64,000 nt of DNA from Tritrichomonas musculus (GCA_039105265.1 JAPFFF010000007.1:2914001-2978000); one strand, 5' to 3'; counted from the first letter of the stretch, positions 7,978 to 18,884 are shown. Notes: a model not told the origin generated them from the sequence alone. Program-made: numbers and translations.

Positions 7978-10329
7978 TTAATCTAAAAGCTTTTTTTGTT
8001 TCATAATTCGATCAGCTTCTGCCCAACAGTCTATTTTAAATTGTATGAAACTTTCATCTAGGTTTTTTTCCTCCTTTTGTTGAAAATAGGTTATGAAATA
8101 TAAATCACAAATTTTTACTGACTTGTGATTTTCTTTTAGAGATGGATATACGTATTCTATTTCGCATATGGTTTCATGCTTTAACATCATTGCTTTTCTG
8201 ATGATGTCTGAGTCAATACCTCGATACCAAAACTGATCATCAGAATCATTTGGAATTTTAACTCTTGGTATTACTGAATTTCCTTCATTATTATCAGCAT
8301 TATTATCAATATTATTAGCTTTATGTTGTTTTTGGTTGTGTTTATCAACGAATCTATTAATTTTCATTCGTTGAAAGTCTAAATCCAAAGGAAAGTCTAT
8401 ATTCTTTGGATGTTGTATATGTATTGATTTCAAAACGGAAACAACTAAGTTATTTAGTAAACAAGGATTTATATTTTGAAATTTAATTTTAATAGATTCA
8501 AAATTTGCTTGATTTTTGTTCTTGAACTTTGTTTTTTGATCAAATTCTAATATATTGATTATAATTTGATTTACTGTATCATCATCAACATTTAAATTTG
8601 TAATATCTTTTAAACTATTTGCAAGAGCACAATGCTTACAAGGAAAGAACACGCCATATAAGTTTGACAGATATTTTGTTTTATTGCATTTACATGTTTC
8701 GTTTGAATAATATCGATAAGAATGTATTGATTCTTTTAATTTCAACAGGATCTGATCTCGCCTTCTGTTACATTTTTGTTTTAGCAGTTTTCCATTATTG
8801 TTTTTGATTTTTGATGCATGTCTTAATACCTTTTGAGTGATGTTAGTAAACTTTGTCAGGAAATTTGAGTTTGAAGAACACAAAGAAGAGCATTTACGGT
8901 GGAATCCTTCATTATGATTAGAGCATGAACTGACTCCGTAACGACACCAGAGACCCCAATGTGAGAAATGCCACATATTGTTAAAATGAGTTTCGTTGCC
9001 GGAGAGCATTATTCGTAAAACCTTAACTTTGTCATCAAATTTTTGACTTTGAATACCTAAGTCTGTTCTTACTTTTATTAAATATTTTAATTCTTTTGAT
9101 ATCAACAGACGTTTATCGTCGTATTCTTCCATAGAATAGCATCGCAATAGTTTCCCTACATAAAAACATAGACCCGAGTTGGCTCCAAAGAATTCTAGAA
9201 TGTGACGGTGACAGAAATAATGGAAGTTACAAAATTTCAGGGCAAAGGAAATCAGAGATGTTCCCATATCTGATAAAAGGCATTTGCTCTTCCATTCGCT
9301 CTTATCTATTCCCACCTTTTCTGCGCATTCAACTATCTGATCATATAATAATTCACTCTCAGTTGGAGTTACACTAAGTGCAATCGGATACGATTCATTA
9401 TTTATTATACTGTTGGCTACGCAAAAACAATAAGGACGAACTCCACGAAAAGATCCGTCAAGTTCAATGAAATTGCACATTCTAAATATGAGAGGAGCCC
9501 AGGAAAAAACAAGCACAATTGAATGTAATGACACTGGTGAATCATTCTGAATAATACTTAGCACATCTTGATCAATACTGATTGTTTCTGGTAAAGTATC
9601 ATGCTCAATCATAAATGAATAAGCATCAAGCTTCAAGTTTTGCACAGAAATCTGTATGGATCCTGGAAACATTTGTAATGCTTTAATAAAATCGTTTGTT
9701 TGTCCAATTTTCGCTTTAACTATTTGTGTTGTTTTACTTTGAAATTCGTAGAACATAGTTCTTAAACATTTTGGGCATTTGTGATTAGTGTTTGCAAAGT
9801 AAATACCTGTTTGTCGCAATAAAGAATCTGATTTGTAATTATCGAAAATACCATTTAAGCGAAATGTTGTGTGTTCATTCTCAATAAACCCAATGTATTC
9901 GTTGTCATATTCAACAGGATATAGAAACTGAATTAAATTGTAAAAAACGTAAACACGTATATAATTAAAATTTTCTCCAATTGTAATACGAAAAGCATAT
10001 TCAAGCTGTGATTTATCACCATCTTGAATATGCTTTTCAACCATTGAACGTTTGAAAACAAGAATTTGAGCATCTGCTGAGTTTGAGATTGTGGTCATTT
10101 TATCTATTACACAAAAATTAGAGTTTATAGCCATTGCAAATTCTATAAATGTAATAGGATCGAAATCATTTTTCCCTTGAGGTACTATTTCAAACATTTT
10201 TCTTGCTTTTTTATACCATTTATATTTTTTAAGTAAGCCAGGTATTTTCGATTGATATAAGTGGTATTTAATTTTATTCGTGTTACTGTGTTTAGTTGGT
10301 TCATTCCGCAAATCTAAAAGAGGCTGCAT
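7978..10329 (-). CDS. MULE (Mutator-like) DDE transposase with SWIM finger
   Basis: A 783-aa protein catalysing cut-and-paste transposition. The MULE core is visible: first Asp in ELDGSF (D291), second Asp in LLSDMG (D354), a C-H-R-H pair (C373-H376) shortly after, and the catalytic Glu in NHNEGFHRK (E474). A CxxC pair (HKCPKC, 185-188) and a SWIM-type zinc finger CxC...CxH (C546, C548, C564, H566) follow the usual MULE order. The C-terminal 200 residues are Asn/Lys-rich. It is the only long ORF between the two satellite arms and lies on the minus strand. No internal stop or frameshift is apparent, so it may be functional. The start is the first Met; nothing upstream extends the domain. Confidence 0.92.
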   Translation of the reverse strand: MQPLLDLRNEPTKHSNTNKIKYHLYQSKIPGLLKKYKWYKKARKMFEIVPQGKNDFDPITFIEFAMAINSNFCVIDKMTTISNSADAQILVFKRSMVEKHIQDGDKSQLEYAFRITIGENFNYIRVYVFYNLIQFLYPVEYDNEYIGFIENEHTTFRLNGIFDNYKSDSLLRQTGIYFANTNHKCPKCLRTMFYEFQSKTTQIVKAKIGQTNDFIKALQMFPGSIQISVQNLKLDAYSFMIEHDTLPETISIDQDVLSIIQNDSPVSLHSIVLVFSWAPLIFRMCNFIELDGSFRGVRPYCFCVANSIINNESYPIALSVTPTESELLYDQIVECAEKVGIDKSEWKSKCLLSDMGTSLISFALKFCNFHYFCHRHILEFFGANSGLCFYVGKLLRCYSMEEYDDKRLLISKELKYLIKVRTDLGIQSQKFDDKVKVLRIMLSGNETHFNNMWHFSHWGLWCRYGVSSCSNHNEGFHRKCSSLCSSNSNFLTKFTNITQKVLRHASKIKNNNGKLLKQKCNRRRDQILLKLKESIHSYRYYSNETCKCNKTKYLSNLYGVFFPCKHCALANSLKDITNLNVDDDTVNQIIINILEFDQKTKFKNKNQANFESIKIKFQNINPCLLNNLVVSVLKSIHIQHPKNIDFPLDLDFQRMKINRFVDKHNQKQHKANNIDNNADNNEGNSVIPRVKIPNDSDDQFWYRGIDSDIIRKAMMLKHETICEIEYVYPSLKENHKSVKICDLYFITYFQQKEEKNLDESFIQFKIDCWAEADRIMKQKKLLD

Positions 10330-10630
10330 TTGAGTAAAATGAAAATAATAAAATAAAGTAAACGGCCTTTTATTTCAAAAAAGATACATCTTAAAGAAGG
10401 ACTTTTAGTTTGTACATTGGATAAACTCTTTTAGCTTCAAATCGTTGTTTCTTTATGGAGATTAAAATTATATAAAAAATAAATTTATAAATAATAGTTT
10501 ATCAAATATAATTATAAAAGATTTTTCAACATTAATTTTATATTTCTGAAGAAAAAGCATTGCCGGATAGTGGATTTTAACTAGATACTGGTAAAGAAGA
10601 TGATGATCATTTTGATGAAATAATAGAAGA

Positions 10631-13600
10631 GTTTGTAGATCGTTGGAATCCTTGATCTGTGAGCAAGTATCTGTTCCTCTGAGCACTAGCACATCGACTG
10701 GGAGACGCTGGTGCCTGGATTCGAACCAGGTCACGAGGTAAGAGAATTGCAGTTTGGAGATCGTTGGAATCCTTGATCTGTGAGCAAGTATCTGTTCCTC
10801 TGAGCACTAGCACATCGATTGGGAGACGCTAGTGCCTGGATTCGAACCAGGTCACGAGGTAAGAGAATTGCAGTTTGGAGATCGTTGGAATCCTTGATCT
10901 GTGAGCAAGTATCTGTTCCTCTGAGCACTAGCACATCGACTGGGAGACGCTAGTGCCTGGATTCGAACCAGGTCACGAGGTAAGAGAATTGCAGTTTGGA
11001 GATCGTTGGAATCCTTGATCTGTGAGCAAGTATCTGTTCCTCTGAGCACTAGCACATCGACTGGGAGACGCTGGTGCCTGGATTCGAACCAGGTCACGAG
11101 GTAAGAGAATTGCAGTTTGGAGATCGTTGGAATCCTTGATCTGTGAGCAAGTATCTGTTCCTCTGAGCACTAGCACATCGATTGGGAGACGCTGGTGCCT
11201 GGATTCGAACCAGGTCACGAGGTAAGAGAATTGCAGTTTGGAGATCGTTGGAATCCTTGATCTGTGAGCAAGTATCTGTTCCTCTGAGCACTAGCACATC
11301 GACTGGGAGACGCTGGTGCCTGGATTCGAACCAGGTCACGAGGTAAGAGAATTGCAGTTTGGAGATCGTTGGAATCCTTGATCTGTGAGCAAGTATCTGT
11401 TCCTCTGAGCACTAGCACATCGACTGGGAGACGCTGGTGCCTGGATTCGAACCAGGTCACGAGGTAAGAGAATTGCAGTTTGGAGATCGTTGGAATCCTT
11501 GATCTGTGAGCAAGTATCTGTTCCTCTGAGCACTAGCACATCGACTGGGAGACGCTGGTGCCTGGATTCGAACCAGGTCACGAGGTAAGAGAATTGCAGT
11601 TTGGAGATCGTTGGAATCCTTGATCTGTGAGCAAGTATCTGTTCCTCTGAGCACTAGCACATCGATTGGGAGACGCTGGTGCCTGGATTCGAACCAGGTC
11701 ACGAGGTAAGAGAATTGCAGTTTGGAGATCGTTGGAATCCTTGATCTGTGAGCAAGTATCTGTTCCTCTGAGCACTAGCACATCGACTGGGAGACGCTGG
11801 TGCCTGGATTCGAACCAGGTCACGAGGTAAGAGAATTGCAGTTTGGAGATCGTTGGAATCCTTGATCTGTGAGCAAGTATCTGTTCCTCTGAGCACTAGC
11901 ACATCGATTGGGAGACGCTGGTGCCTGGATTCGAACCAGGTCACGAGGTAAGAGAATTGCAGTTTGGAGATCGTTGGAATCCTTGATCTGTGAGCAAGTA
12001 TCTGTTCCTCTGAGCACTAGCACATCGACTGGGAGACGCTGGTGCCTGGATTCGAACCAGGTCACGAGGTAAGAGAATTGCAGTTTGGAGATCGTTGGAA
12101 TCCTTGATCTGTGAGCAAGTATCTGTTCCTCTGAGCACTAGCACATCGACTGGGAGACGCTGGTGCCTGGATTCGAACCAGGTCACGAGGTAAGAGAATT
12201 GCAGTTTGGAGATCGTTGGAATCCTTGATCTGTGAGCAAGTATCTGTTCCTCTGAGCACTAGCACATCGACTGGGAGACGCTGGTGCCTGGATTCGAACC
12301 AGGTCACGAGGTAAGAGAATTGCAGTTTGGAGATCGTTGGAATCCTTGATCTGTGAGCAAGTATCTGTTCCTCTGAGCACTAGCACATCGATTGGGAGAC
12401 GCTAGTGCCTGGATTCGAACCAGGTCACGAGGTAAGAGAATTGCAGTTTGGAGATCGTTGGAATCCTTGATCTGTGAGCAAGTATCTGTTCCTCTGAGCA
12501 CTAGCACATCGACTGGGAGACGCTAGTGCCTGGATTCGAACCAGGTCACGAGGTAAGAGAATTGCAGTTTGGAGATCGTTGGAATCCTTGATCTGTGAGC
12601 AAGTATCTGTTCCTCTGAGCACTAGCACATCGACTGGGAGACGCTGGTGCCTGGATTCGAACCAGGTCACGAGGTAAGAGAATTGCAGTTTGGAGATCGT
12701 TGGAATCCTTGATCTGTGAGCAAGTATCTGTTCCTCTGAGCACTAGCACATCGACTGGGAGACGCTGGTGCCTGGATTCGAACCAGGTCACGAGGTAAGA
12801 GAATTGCAGTTTGGAGATCGTTGGAATCCTTGATCTGTGAGCAAGTATCTGTTCCTCTGAGCACTAGCACATCGATTGGGAGACGCTAGTGCCTGGATTC
12901 GAACCAGGTCACGAGGTAAGAGAATTGCAGTTTGGAGATCGTTGGAATCCTTGATCTGTGAGCAAGTATCTGTTCCTCTGAGCACTAGCACATCGACTGG
13001 GAGACGCTAGTGCCTGGATTCGAACCAGGTCACGAGGTAAGAGAATTGCAGTTTGGAGATCGTTGGAATCCTTGATCTGTGAGCAAGTATCTGTTCCTCT
13101 GAGCACTAGCACATCGATTGGGAGACGCTGGTGCCTGGATTCGAACCAGGTCACGAGGTAAGAGAATTGCAGTTTGGAGATCGTTGGAATCCTTGATCTG
13201 TGAGCAAGTATCTGTTCCTCTGAGCACTAGCACATCGACTGGGAGACGCTAGTGCCTGGATTCGAACCAGGTCACGAGGTAAGAGAATTGCAGTTTGGAG
13301 ATCGTTGGAATCCTTGATCTGTGAGCAAGTATCTGTTCCTCTGAGCACTAGCACATCGATTGGGAGACGCTGGTGCCTGGATTCGAACCAGGTCACGAGG
13401 TAAGAGAATTGCAGTTTGGAGATCGTTGGAATCCTTGATCTGTGAGCAAGTATCTGTTCCTCTGAGCACTAGCACATCGACTGGGAGACGCTGGTGCCTG
13501 GATTCGAACCAGGTCACGAGGTAAGAGAATTGCAGTTTGGAGATCGTTGGAATCCTTGATCTGTGAGCAAGTATCTGTTCCTCTGAGCACTAGCACATCG

Positions 13601-15218
13601 ACTGGGAGACGCTGGTGCCTGGATTCGAACCAGGTCACGAGGTAAGAGAATTGCAGTTTGGAGATCGTTGGAATCCTTGATCTGTGAGCAAGTATCTGTT
13701 CCTCTGAGCACTAGCACATCGATTGGGAGACGCTGGTGCCTGGATTCGAACCAGGTCACGAGGTAAGAGAATTGCAGTTTGGAGATCGTTGGAATCCTTG
13801 ATCTGTGAGCAAGTATCTGTTCCTCTGAGCACTAGCACATCGACTGGGAGACGCTGGTGCCTGGATTCGAACCAGGTCACGAGGTAAGAGAATTGCAGTT
13901 TGGAGATCGTTGGAATCCTTGATCTGTGAGCAAGTATCTGTTCCTCTGAGCACTAGCACATCGATTGGGAGACGCTGGTGCCTGGATTCGAACCAGGTCA
14001 CGAGGTAAGAGAATTGCAGTTTGGAGATCGTTGGAATCCTTGATCTGTGAGCAAGTATCTGTTCCTCTGAGCACTAGCACATCGACTGGGAGACGCTGGT
14101 GCCTGGATTCGAACCAGGTCACGAGGTAAGAGAATTGCAGTTTGGAGATCGTTGGAATCCTTGATCTGTGAGCAAGTATCTGTTCCTCTGAGCACTAGCA
14201 CATCGACTGGGAGACGCTGGTGCCTGGATTCGAACCAGGTCACGAGGTAAGAGAATTGCAGTTTGGAGATCGTTGGAATCCTTGATCTGTGAGCAAGTAT
14301 CTGTTCCTCTGAGCACTAGCACATCGACTGGGAGACGCTGGTGCCTGGATTCGAACCAGGTCACGAGGTAAGAGAATTGCAGTTTGGAGATCGTTGGAAT
14401 CCTTGATCTGTGAGCAAGTATCTGTTCCTCTGAGCACTAGCACATCGATTGGGAGACGCTGGTGCCTGGATTCGAACCAGGTCACGAGGTAAGAGAATTG
14501 CAGTTTGGAGATCGTTGGAATCCTTGATCTGTGAGCAAGTATCTGTTCCTCTGAGCACTAGCACATCGACTGGGAGACGCTGGTGCCTGGATTCGAACCA
14601 GGTCACGAGGTAAGAGAATTGCAGTTTGGAGATCGTTGGAATCCTTGATCTGTGAGCAAGTATCTGTTCCTCTGAGCACTAGCACATCGATTGGGAGACG
14701 CTGGTGCCTGGATTCGAACCAGGTCACGAGGTAAGAGAATTGCAGTTTGGAGATCGTTGGAATCCTTGATCTGTGAGCAAGTATCTGTTCCTCTGAGCAC
14801 TAGCACATCGACTGGGAGACGCTGGTGCCTGGATTCGAACCAGGTCACGAGGTAAGAGAATTGCAGTTTGGAGATCGTTGGAATCCTTGATCTGTGAGCA
14901 AGTATCTGTTCCTCTGAGCACTAGCACATCGACTGGGAGACGCTGGTGCCTGGATTCGAACCAGGTCACGAGGTAAGAGAATTGCAGTTTGGAGATCGTT
15001 GGAATCCTTGATCTGTGAGCAAGTATCTGTTCCTCTGAGCACTAGCACATCGACTGGGAGACGCTGGTGCCTGGATTCGAACCAGGTCACGAGGTAAGAG
15101 AATTGCAGTTTGGAGATCGTTGGAATCCTTGATCTGTGAGCAAGTATCTGTTCCTCTGAGCACTAGCACATCGATTGGGAGACGCTGGTGCCTGGATTCG
15201 AACCAGGTCACGAGGTAA
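10631..15218 (-). repeat. Right satellite arm, 121-bp monomer x about 37.9
   Basis: Same monomer as the left arm but in inverted orientation, 37 full copies plus 111 bp at the inner edge. Using the CAGTCG/CAATCG variant as a marker (I or V in translation), the six-monomer pattern I-V-V-V-I-V occurs twice in succession at 13760-15211 and again at about 10977-11702. This shows expansion in blocks of about 726 bp. The arm is over twice as long as its partner. Confidence 0.95.
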
Positions 15219-15401
15219 GATTAAAACAATTAGATTATTAAAAAGGCGCTTTTCTTGTTAAAATAAGATAATCGGCTACGGCCAAATATGGCTTCAAAAA
15301 AATTTTAAAATTGAGAGAGTTATTCAAAACATGATCGTATTATTTTCTGAGAGTTTAACTTTTTCTGAGTACAACTTTTATTATACGTATTTTAATCAGC
15401 C

Positions 15402-15410
15402 AAAAACAAG
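15402..15410. repeat. Right target-site duplication AAAAACAAG
   Basis: Identical to 5600-5608 and directly after the AATCAGCC end of the MULE. Confidence 0.9.
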
Positions 15411-15416
15411 AATGGC

Positions 15417-15443
15417 CACTTTTTGAGCTTCGCTCAAAAAGTG
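15417..15443. repeat. Perfect 12-bp-stem hairpin, copy 1
   Basis: CACTTTTTGAGC and GCTCAAAAAGTG form a perfect stem around a 3-nt loop TTC. The same 27-mer with one loop change occurs at 29231-29257. It starts 6 bp after the MULE target duplication. Confidence 0.7.
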
Positions 15444-15520
15444 TCCTATGTTAAATAATTTAAAAAAAAAAAATATTTTGAACAAATAAAAAAAGAAAAA
15501 TAATATAAATAAAAAAATAT

Positions 15521-16101
15521 TTAAGGACGACCTTTCTATGAAAAATGATCGTCGTGGTTACATTTAATTTTTCTTCAATCTTTCATCATTTTATTGTAAA
15601 ACTCATATTAACAAATAAATAATTGGAATATAATGCATATAAAAAATAAATAATTAATTATTCAGCTTTGAAAAAGAGATATTTCAAAAAATAAAAGTGA
15701 ATTAAACCAAAATACGTTTATATTTTTTCTAAGAATTTCAAAATGTAATAACTCAATTTCAAAGAAAAACAATTTTGTTTTCTATGCACCATTTATTAAA
15801 TAACATGAATATTTAAAATAATCCGGTTCCAAACTCATAATATATTAAAGAAAAAGATGAAATTTTAGTTGATAAAATAAAAAAATGATTAAATTTGATA
15901 AATAACAAGTACTAATATTACTTTTCGAACCGGATATCAATAATTTATTCTATTTGATTTGTAATAACACAAAAACAAGTTTCTTTTTTCCCTTCTAACT
16001 TGAGTTATTAAATTTTTTAATTTTCTATGATTTACGATGAAAATGAATACAAAAATTAATCGTTATAAAATAAATTATAAACGGTGAAAGGTCGTCCTTA
16101 A
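15521..16101. mobile_element. TTAA-flanked miniature element
   Basis: TTAA followed by GGACGACCTTTC at 15521-15536 is matched exactly by GAAAGGTCGTCC and TTAA at 16086-16101. The TTAA duplication is typical of piggyBac-type elements, although the termini do not start with the usual CCC. The 570-bp interior is AT-rich, non-coding and partly self-complementary (GGTTCCAAAC near 15821 and TTCGAACCGG near 15924). Confidence 0.6.
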
Positions 16102-16110
16102 AACTTTTAG

Positions 16111-16552
16111 TTGCAGGTGGAAGTTTAATTCGCGTAATTAGTTCCAACTGCAACTAAGTTGCGATAGCTGCAGGTGGAAGTTTGAAATGGTACATTTAAG
16201 TAATTACTTCCACCTGAAGCTATCGCAGTTTAGCTGCAGGTGGAAGTTCAATTCGCGTAATTAGTTCCACCTGCAACTAAGTTGCGATAGCTGCAGGTGG
16301 AAGTTTGAAATGGTACATTTAAGTAATTACTTCCACCTGCAGCTGTCGCAGCTCAGCCGCAGGTGGAAACTTAGTTTCCTTATTTCTTTACCTCCACCTG
16401 CAGCTGAGAAGCGAGAGCTGCAGGTGGAAGGCTAAATTGGTAAATAGTGATTTTCCACCTGCAGCTGTCGCAGCTCAGCCGCAGGTGGAAACTTAGTTTC
16501 CTTATTTCTTTACTTCCACCTGCAGCTGAGAAGCGATAGCCGCAGGTGGAAG
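16111..16552. repeat. Array of alternating CAGGTGGAAG hairpins
   Basis: GCAGGTGGAA and its complement TTCCACCTGC alternate about 15 times in 440 bp, with spacers of roughly 20-40 bp of at least three types. Adjacent inverted copies can form about seven consecutive stem-loops. Larger direct repeats overlie this: about 115 bp in the first half and a TTAGTTTCCTTATTTCTTTAC unit twice in the second. GC content is clearly higher than around it. No coding frame is seen. Confidence 0.85.
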
Positions 16553-16556
16553 GCTA

Positions 16557-17124
16557 AATTGCGTAATCTATAATTTGAGCTTTTGCTTAACGATCACTTA
16601 TTCAAAAATTCAATATTATTTTTAAAATTGCGATCATCTTATGAAAAGTACTCCAAAATATGAGATGAAATTTTTTTTTTTATTAGGTAAATTTTGAATG
16701 ATTAAATGGACAATACTTTGAATGAGATAATTCTATCACTTTTTAATGGGTACATGACCACATAGCTATTTAAAATGAAAATTTTGAACATTTTACAAAT
16801 TTTAATTTGAGCTTAATATAATATATAGAATCGTAATTTTCAAAGGCAAAAATATTTGATAAACCTAAAAAATATGATCAAAAACTTAAAAAGACAAAAG
16901 TAGAATTAGTTCTTTGCATAATATAATAGATTCTTCTAATAAAATTCAAACTGAATATATTTATAATATTCGATTACTTTTTAGTAAAAATCGAAGTAAT
17001 TTTCAAATTTTAAAGCATTTCCTTACATATATTTGATAAATATGTAATTATATAATTAAAAAATCATTTGATAAAAAGAAATTACTTTGTTTTAGCAATG
17101 AAGAAAAAGAATAAATTTTTATTA
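16557..17124. other. AT-rich spacer between elements
   Basis: About 570 bp without ORFs, RNA-like folds or recognisable repeats. Confidence 0.4.
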
Positions 17125-17343
17125 CAAAATCCAGGCACAAGAATCAGGGTCTATTAAAATCGGCACGAAAAAAGTTAGCATACCGAAAACTTTTTGAAAG
17201 GGTGCGACCAAATAAGTGTATCCACTTTTTGAGAAAGATATTTGATCGTTCGTATGAACTTTTTGAGAGAACAAATAAAACGGTTTAAAAGGTGAATTAT
17301 TTAACGTTTGAGTTTTATTTTAAAAAAGCGCCAAAATTTAATT

Positions 17344-17628
17344 TTCCACGAGATCGTTTGACTGCTCCACGGTTGATTCGAACACAACCAATCATGAAAG
17401 CAATAGCCGATAAACGGTATTGGAGTAGTCAAAAGCTCTGGAACATTGCAATTGCAGATATCATTTCCACGAGATCGTTTGACTGCTCCACGGTTGATTC
17501 GAACACAACCAATCATGAAAGCAATAGCCGATAAACGGTATTGGAGTAGTCAAAAGCTCTGGAACATTGCAATTGCAGATATCATTTCCACGAGATCGTT
17601 TGACTGCTCCACGGTTGATTCGAACACA
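17344..17628 (+). repeat. Left satellite arm of second element, 121-bp monomer x 2.4
   Basis: Copies start TTCCACGAGATCG at 17344, 17465 and 17586 (partial). Each carries an inverted repeat around TTCGAA (read on the minus strand GGTTG-TGTTCGAAT-CAACC), echoing but not matching the T-arm-like motif of the first element. Confidence 0.9.
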
Positions 17629-17781
17629 TTCAATCAATTAAACTATCTTTTCAAAATTAAAACTCTTTTTAGCATTTAATATAATGAAAATTTATTTTTT
17701 TCTTCTTTTTTAAATAAACAAAAATAAAAGCTTTTATTTAAATATTGACCTATTAATTCAAATTTTGATAGATTTTTTTTT

Positions 17782-18390
17782 CCGTAAATCAGGCTTCGAC
17801 CGTTTATTAAAGTCCGTAAATCAGGACGCGCGTAAAGATTTTTTTTTTCTCAAAAAAATTGCTCAGTTTTATGATTATTCTTTATGAATTTACAATAATA
17901 ATAATAAAAATAAAAATAAATTTTTTTTTTTAAAAAAAAAAAAAGATATATCATAATAAAAAAGGTTGTTTTAAAAAGCATCAGTAAAAAGTGACTTTTC
18001 TGAACTCCAATAAATATTCCATTTCTTGTTCACTCGATTCCGTTTGCAATTATAAAGTGATCTGTCTCTAAAAAAAATTTTATAAATAAAATTTATCTGA
18101 TTTAAAACTTGAGTAAAAAATGACTCTTCTGAGGTCCAACACGCGTGCAGTTTATTATTTACTTGACTCCATTTGCAGTTTTAATGTCATTTGTTTCCAA
18201 ATAAAAATTTCCAAAATATAATTCTTCTTGTTTACGAAGCTTGAGTGGCCTTTCTGAACACTAGGAGGTATTTCATTTCATGTTCATCTTGATGCCGCCT
18301 GCAATTATAAAGTTAACTATCCATCCTTGTAGCAGGATGAAAAAAAAATAATAAAAATAAACGGTCTCGTGGCCGTACCACGATTTACGG
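17782..18390. repeat. Inverted-repeat block nested in second element
   Basis: CCGTAAATC...GACCGTTTATT at 17782 is matched in complement by the segment ending GATTTACGG at 18390. Between them are three diverged tandem units about 125-130 bp long (starting near 17985, 18110 and 18240). They share a TTCTGA(A/G)...CC core, a TTCA/TTACT(C/T)GA-type stretch and a (T/C)TGCA(A/G)TT(A/T)TAA segment. This may be a smaller inserted element or an older generation of satellite. Confidence 0.45.
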
Positions 18391-18441
18391 AAAAAGAGAT
18401 CTATCCAAATTTTTGAATCGCCTTTTTTTTTTAATTAAAAA

Positions 18442-18884
18442 ATGTTTAATCAAGAAGGGCAAATTAAGTTACATTTAGGGTCTTCTTCTAGTGTAACTTT
18501 ACAAATTACGCTTCGAAGAAAAAACTTGATTTCAATTTTTCTTTTCAAAAACATGACTTAAAAATTTATGACATTGAGACAAATTTAACATTCAGAAAAA
18601 GAAAGAAGAAAAATTCAAATACTGATGAAGATAATAATAATAATTCTCCAATAAATATTTCAATTGATGAATATATCAGTCAAGGATCATTAGAAAGAAT
18701 AATAAACCATACAGAACATCAATTATCTAGGGTTTTAAAAAAATATAAACTGAACTTAACTGTAATTGCACTCGATCTTCAAAGTGAACTACTACTTGAC
18801 GAAAATATAGTTGAGATTAAAAGAACAAATGAAGATGAATACTTGGCATTATTTCAAGTTCGACTATGGTTCAAAATATTATAA
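18442..18884 (+). pseudogene. Degraded short ORF in second element
   Basis: An ATG at 18442 opens a short frame (MFNQEGQIKLHLGSSSS...). After about 17 codons the coding-like reading moves to another frame, which stays open to the TAA at 18882-18884 and contains an Asn run, then NISIDEYISQGSLERIIN and VIALDLQSELLLDENIVEI. The composition looks like real trichomonad protein, but the frame change implies one indel. I do not recognise it; it could be an accessory gene of the element or a captured host fragment. Confidence 0.4.

Larger units (their letters stand above)
5609..15401. mobile_element. Intact-looking MULE transposon with satellite-array arms (9.8 kb)
   Basis: The element is bounded by perfect 9-bp duplications AAAAACAAG, the usual size for Mutator-like elements. 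The outer TIRs (5609-5792 and 15219-15401, about 184 bp) begin GGCTGATT and are nearly identical, except for a cluster of changes in the terminal 25 bp and a few single-base indels. Inside each TIR comes a tandem array of one 121-bp monomer, in opposite orientation on the two sides: about 16.2 copies on the left and 37.9 on the right. The arrays therefore extend the TIRs to about 2.1 and 4.8 kb. A single 783-aa transposase gene occupies the core. The good TIR match, perfect duplication and open transposase suggest recent activity. Confidence 0.9.
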
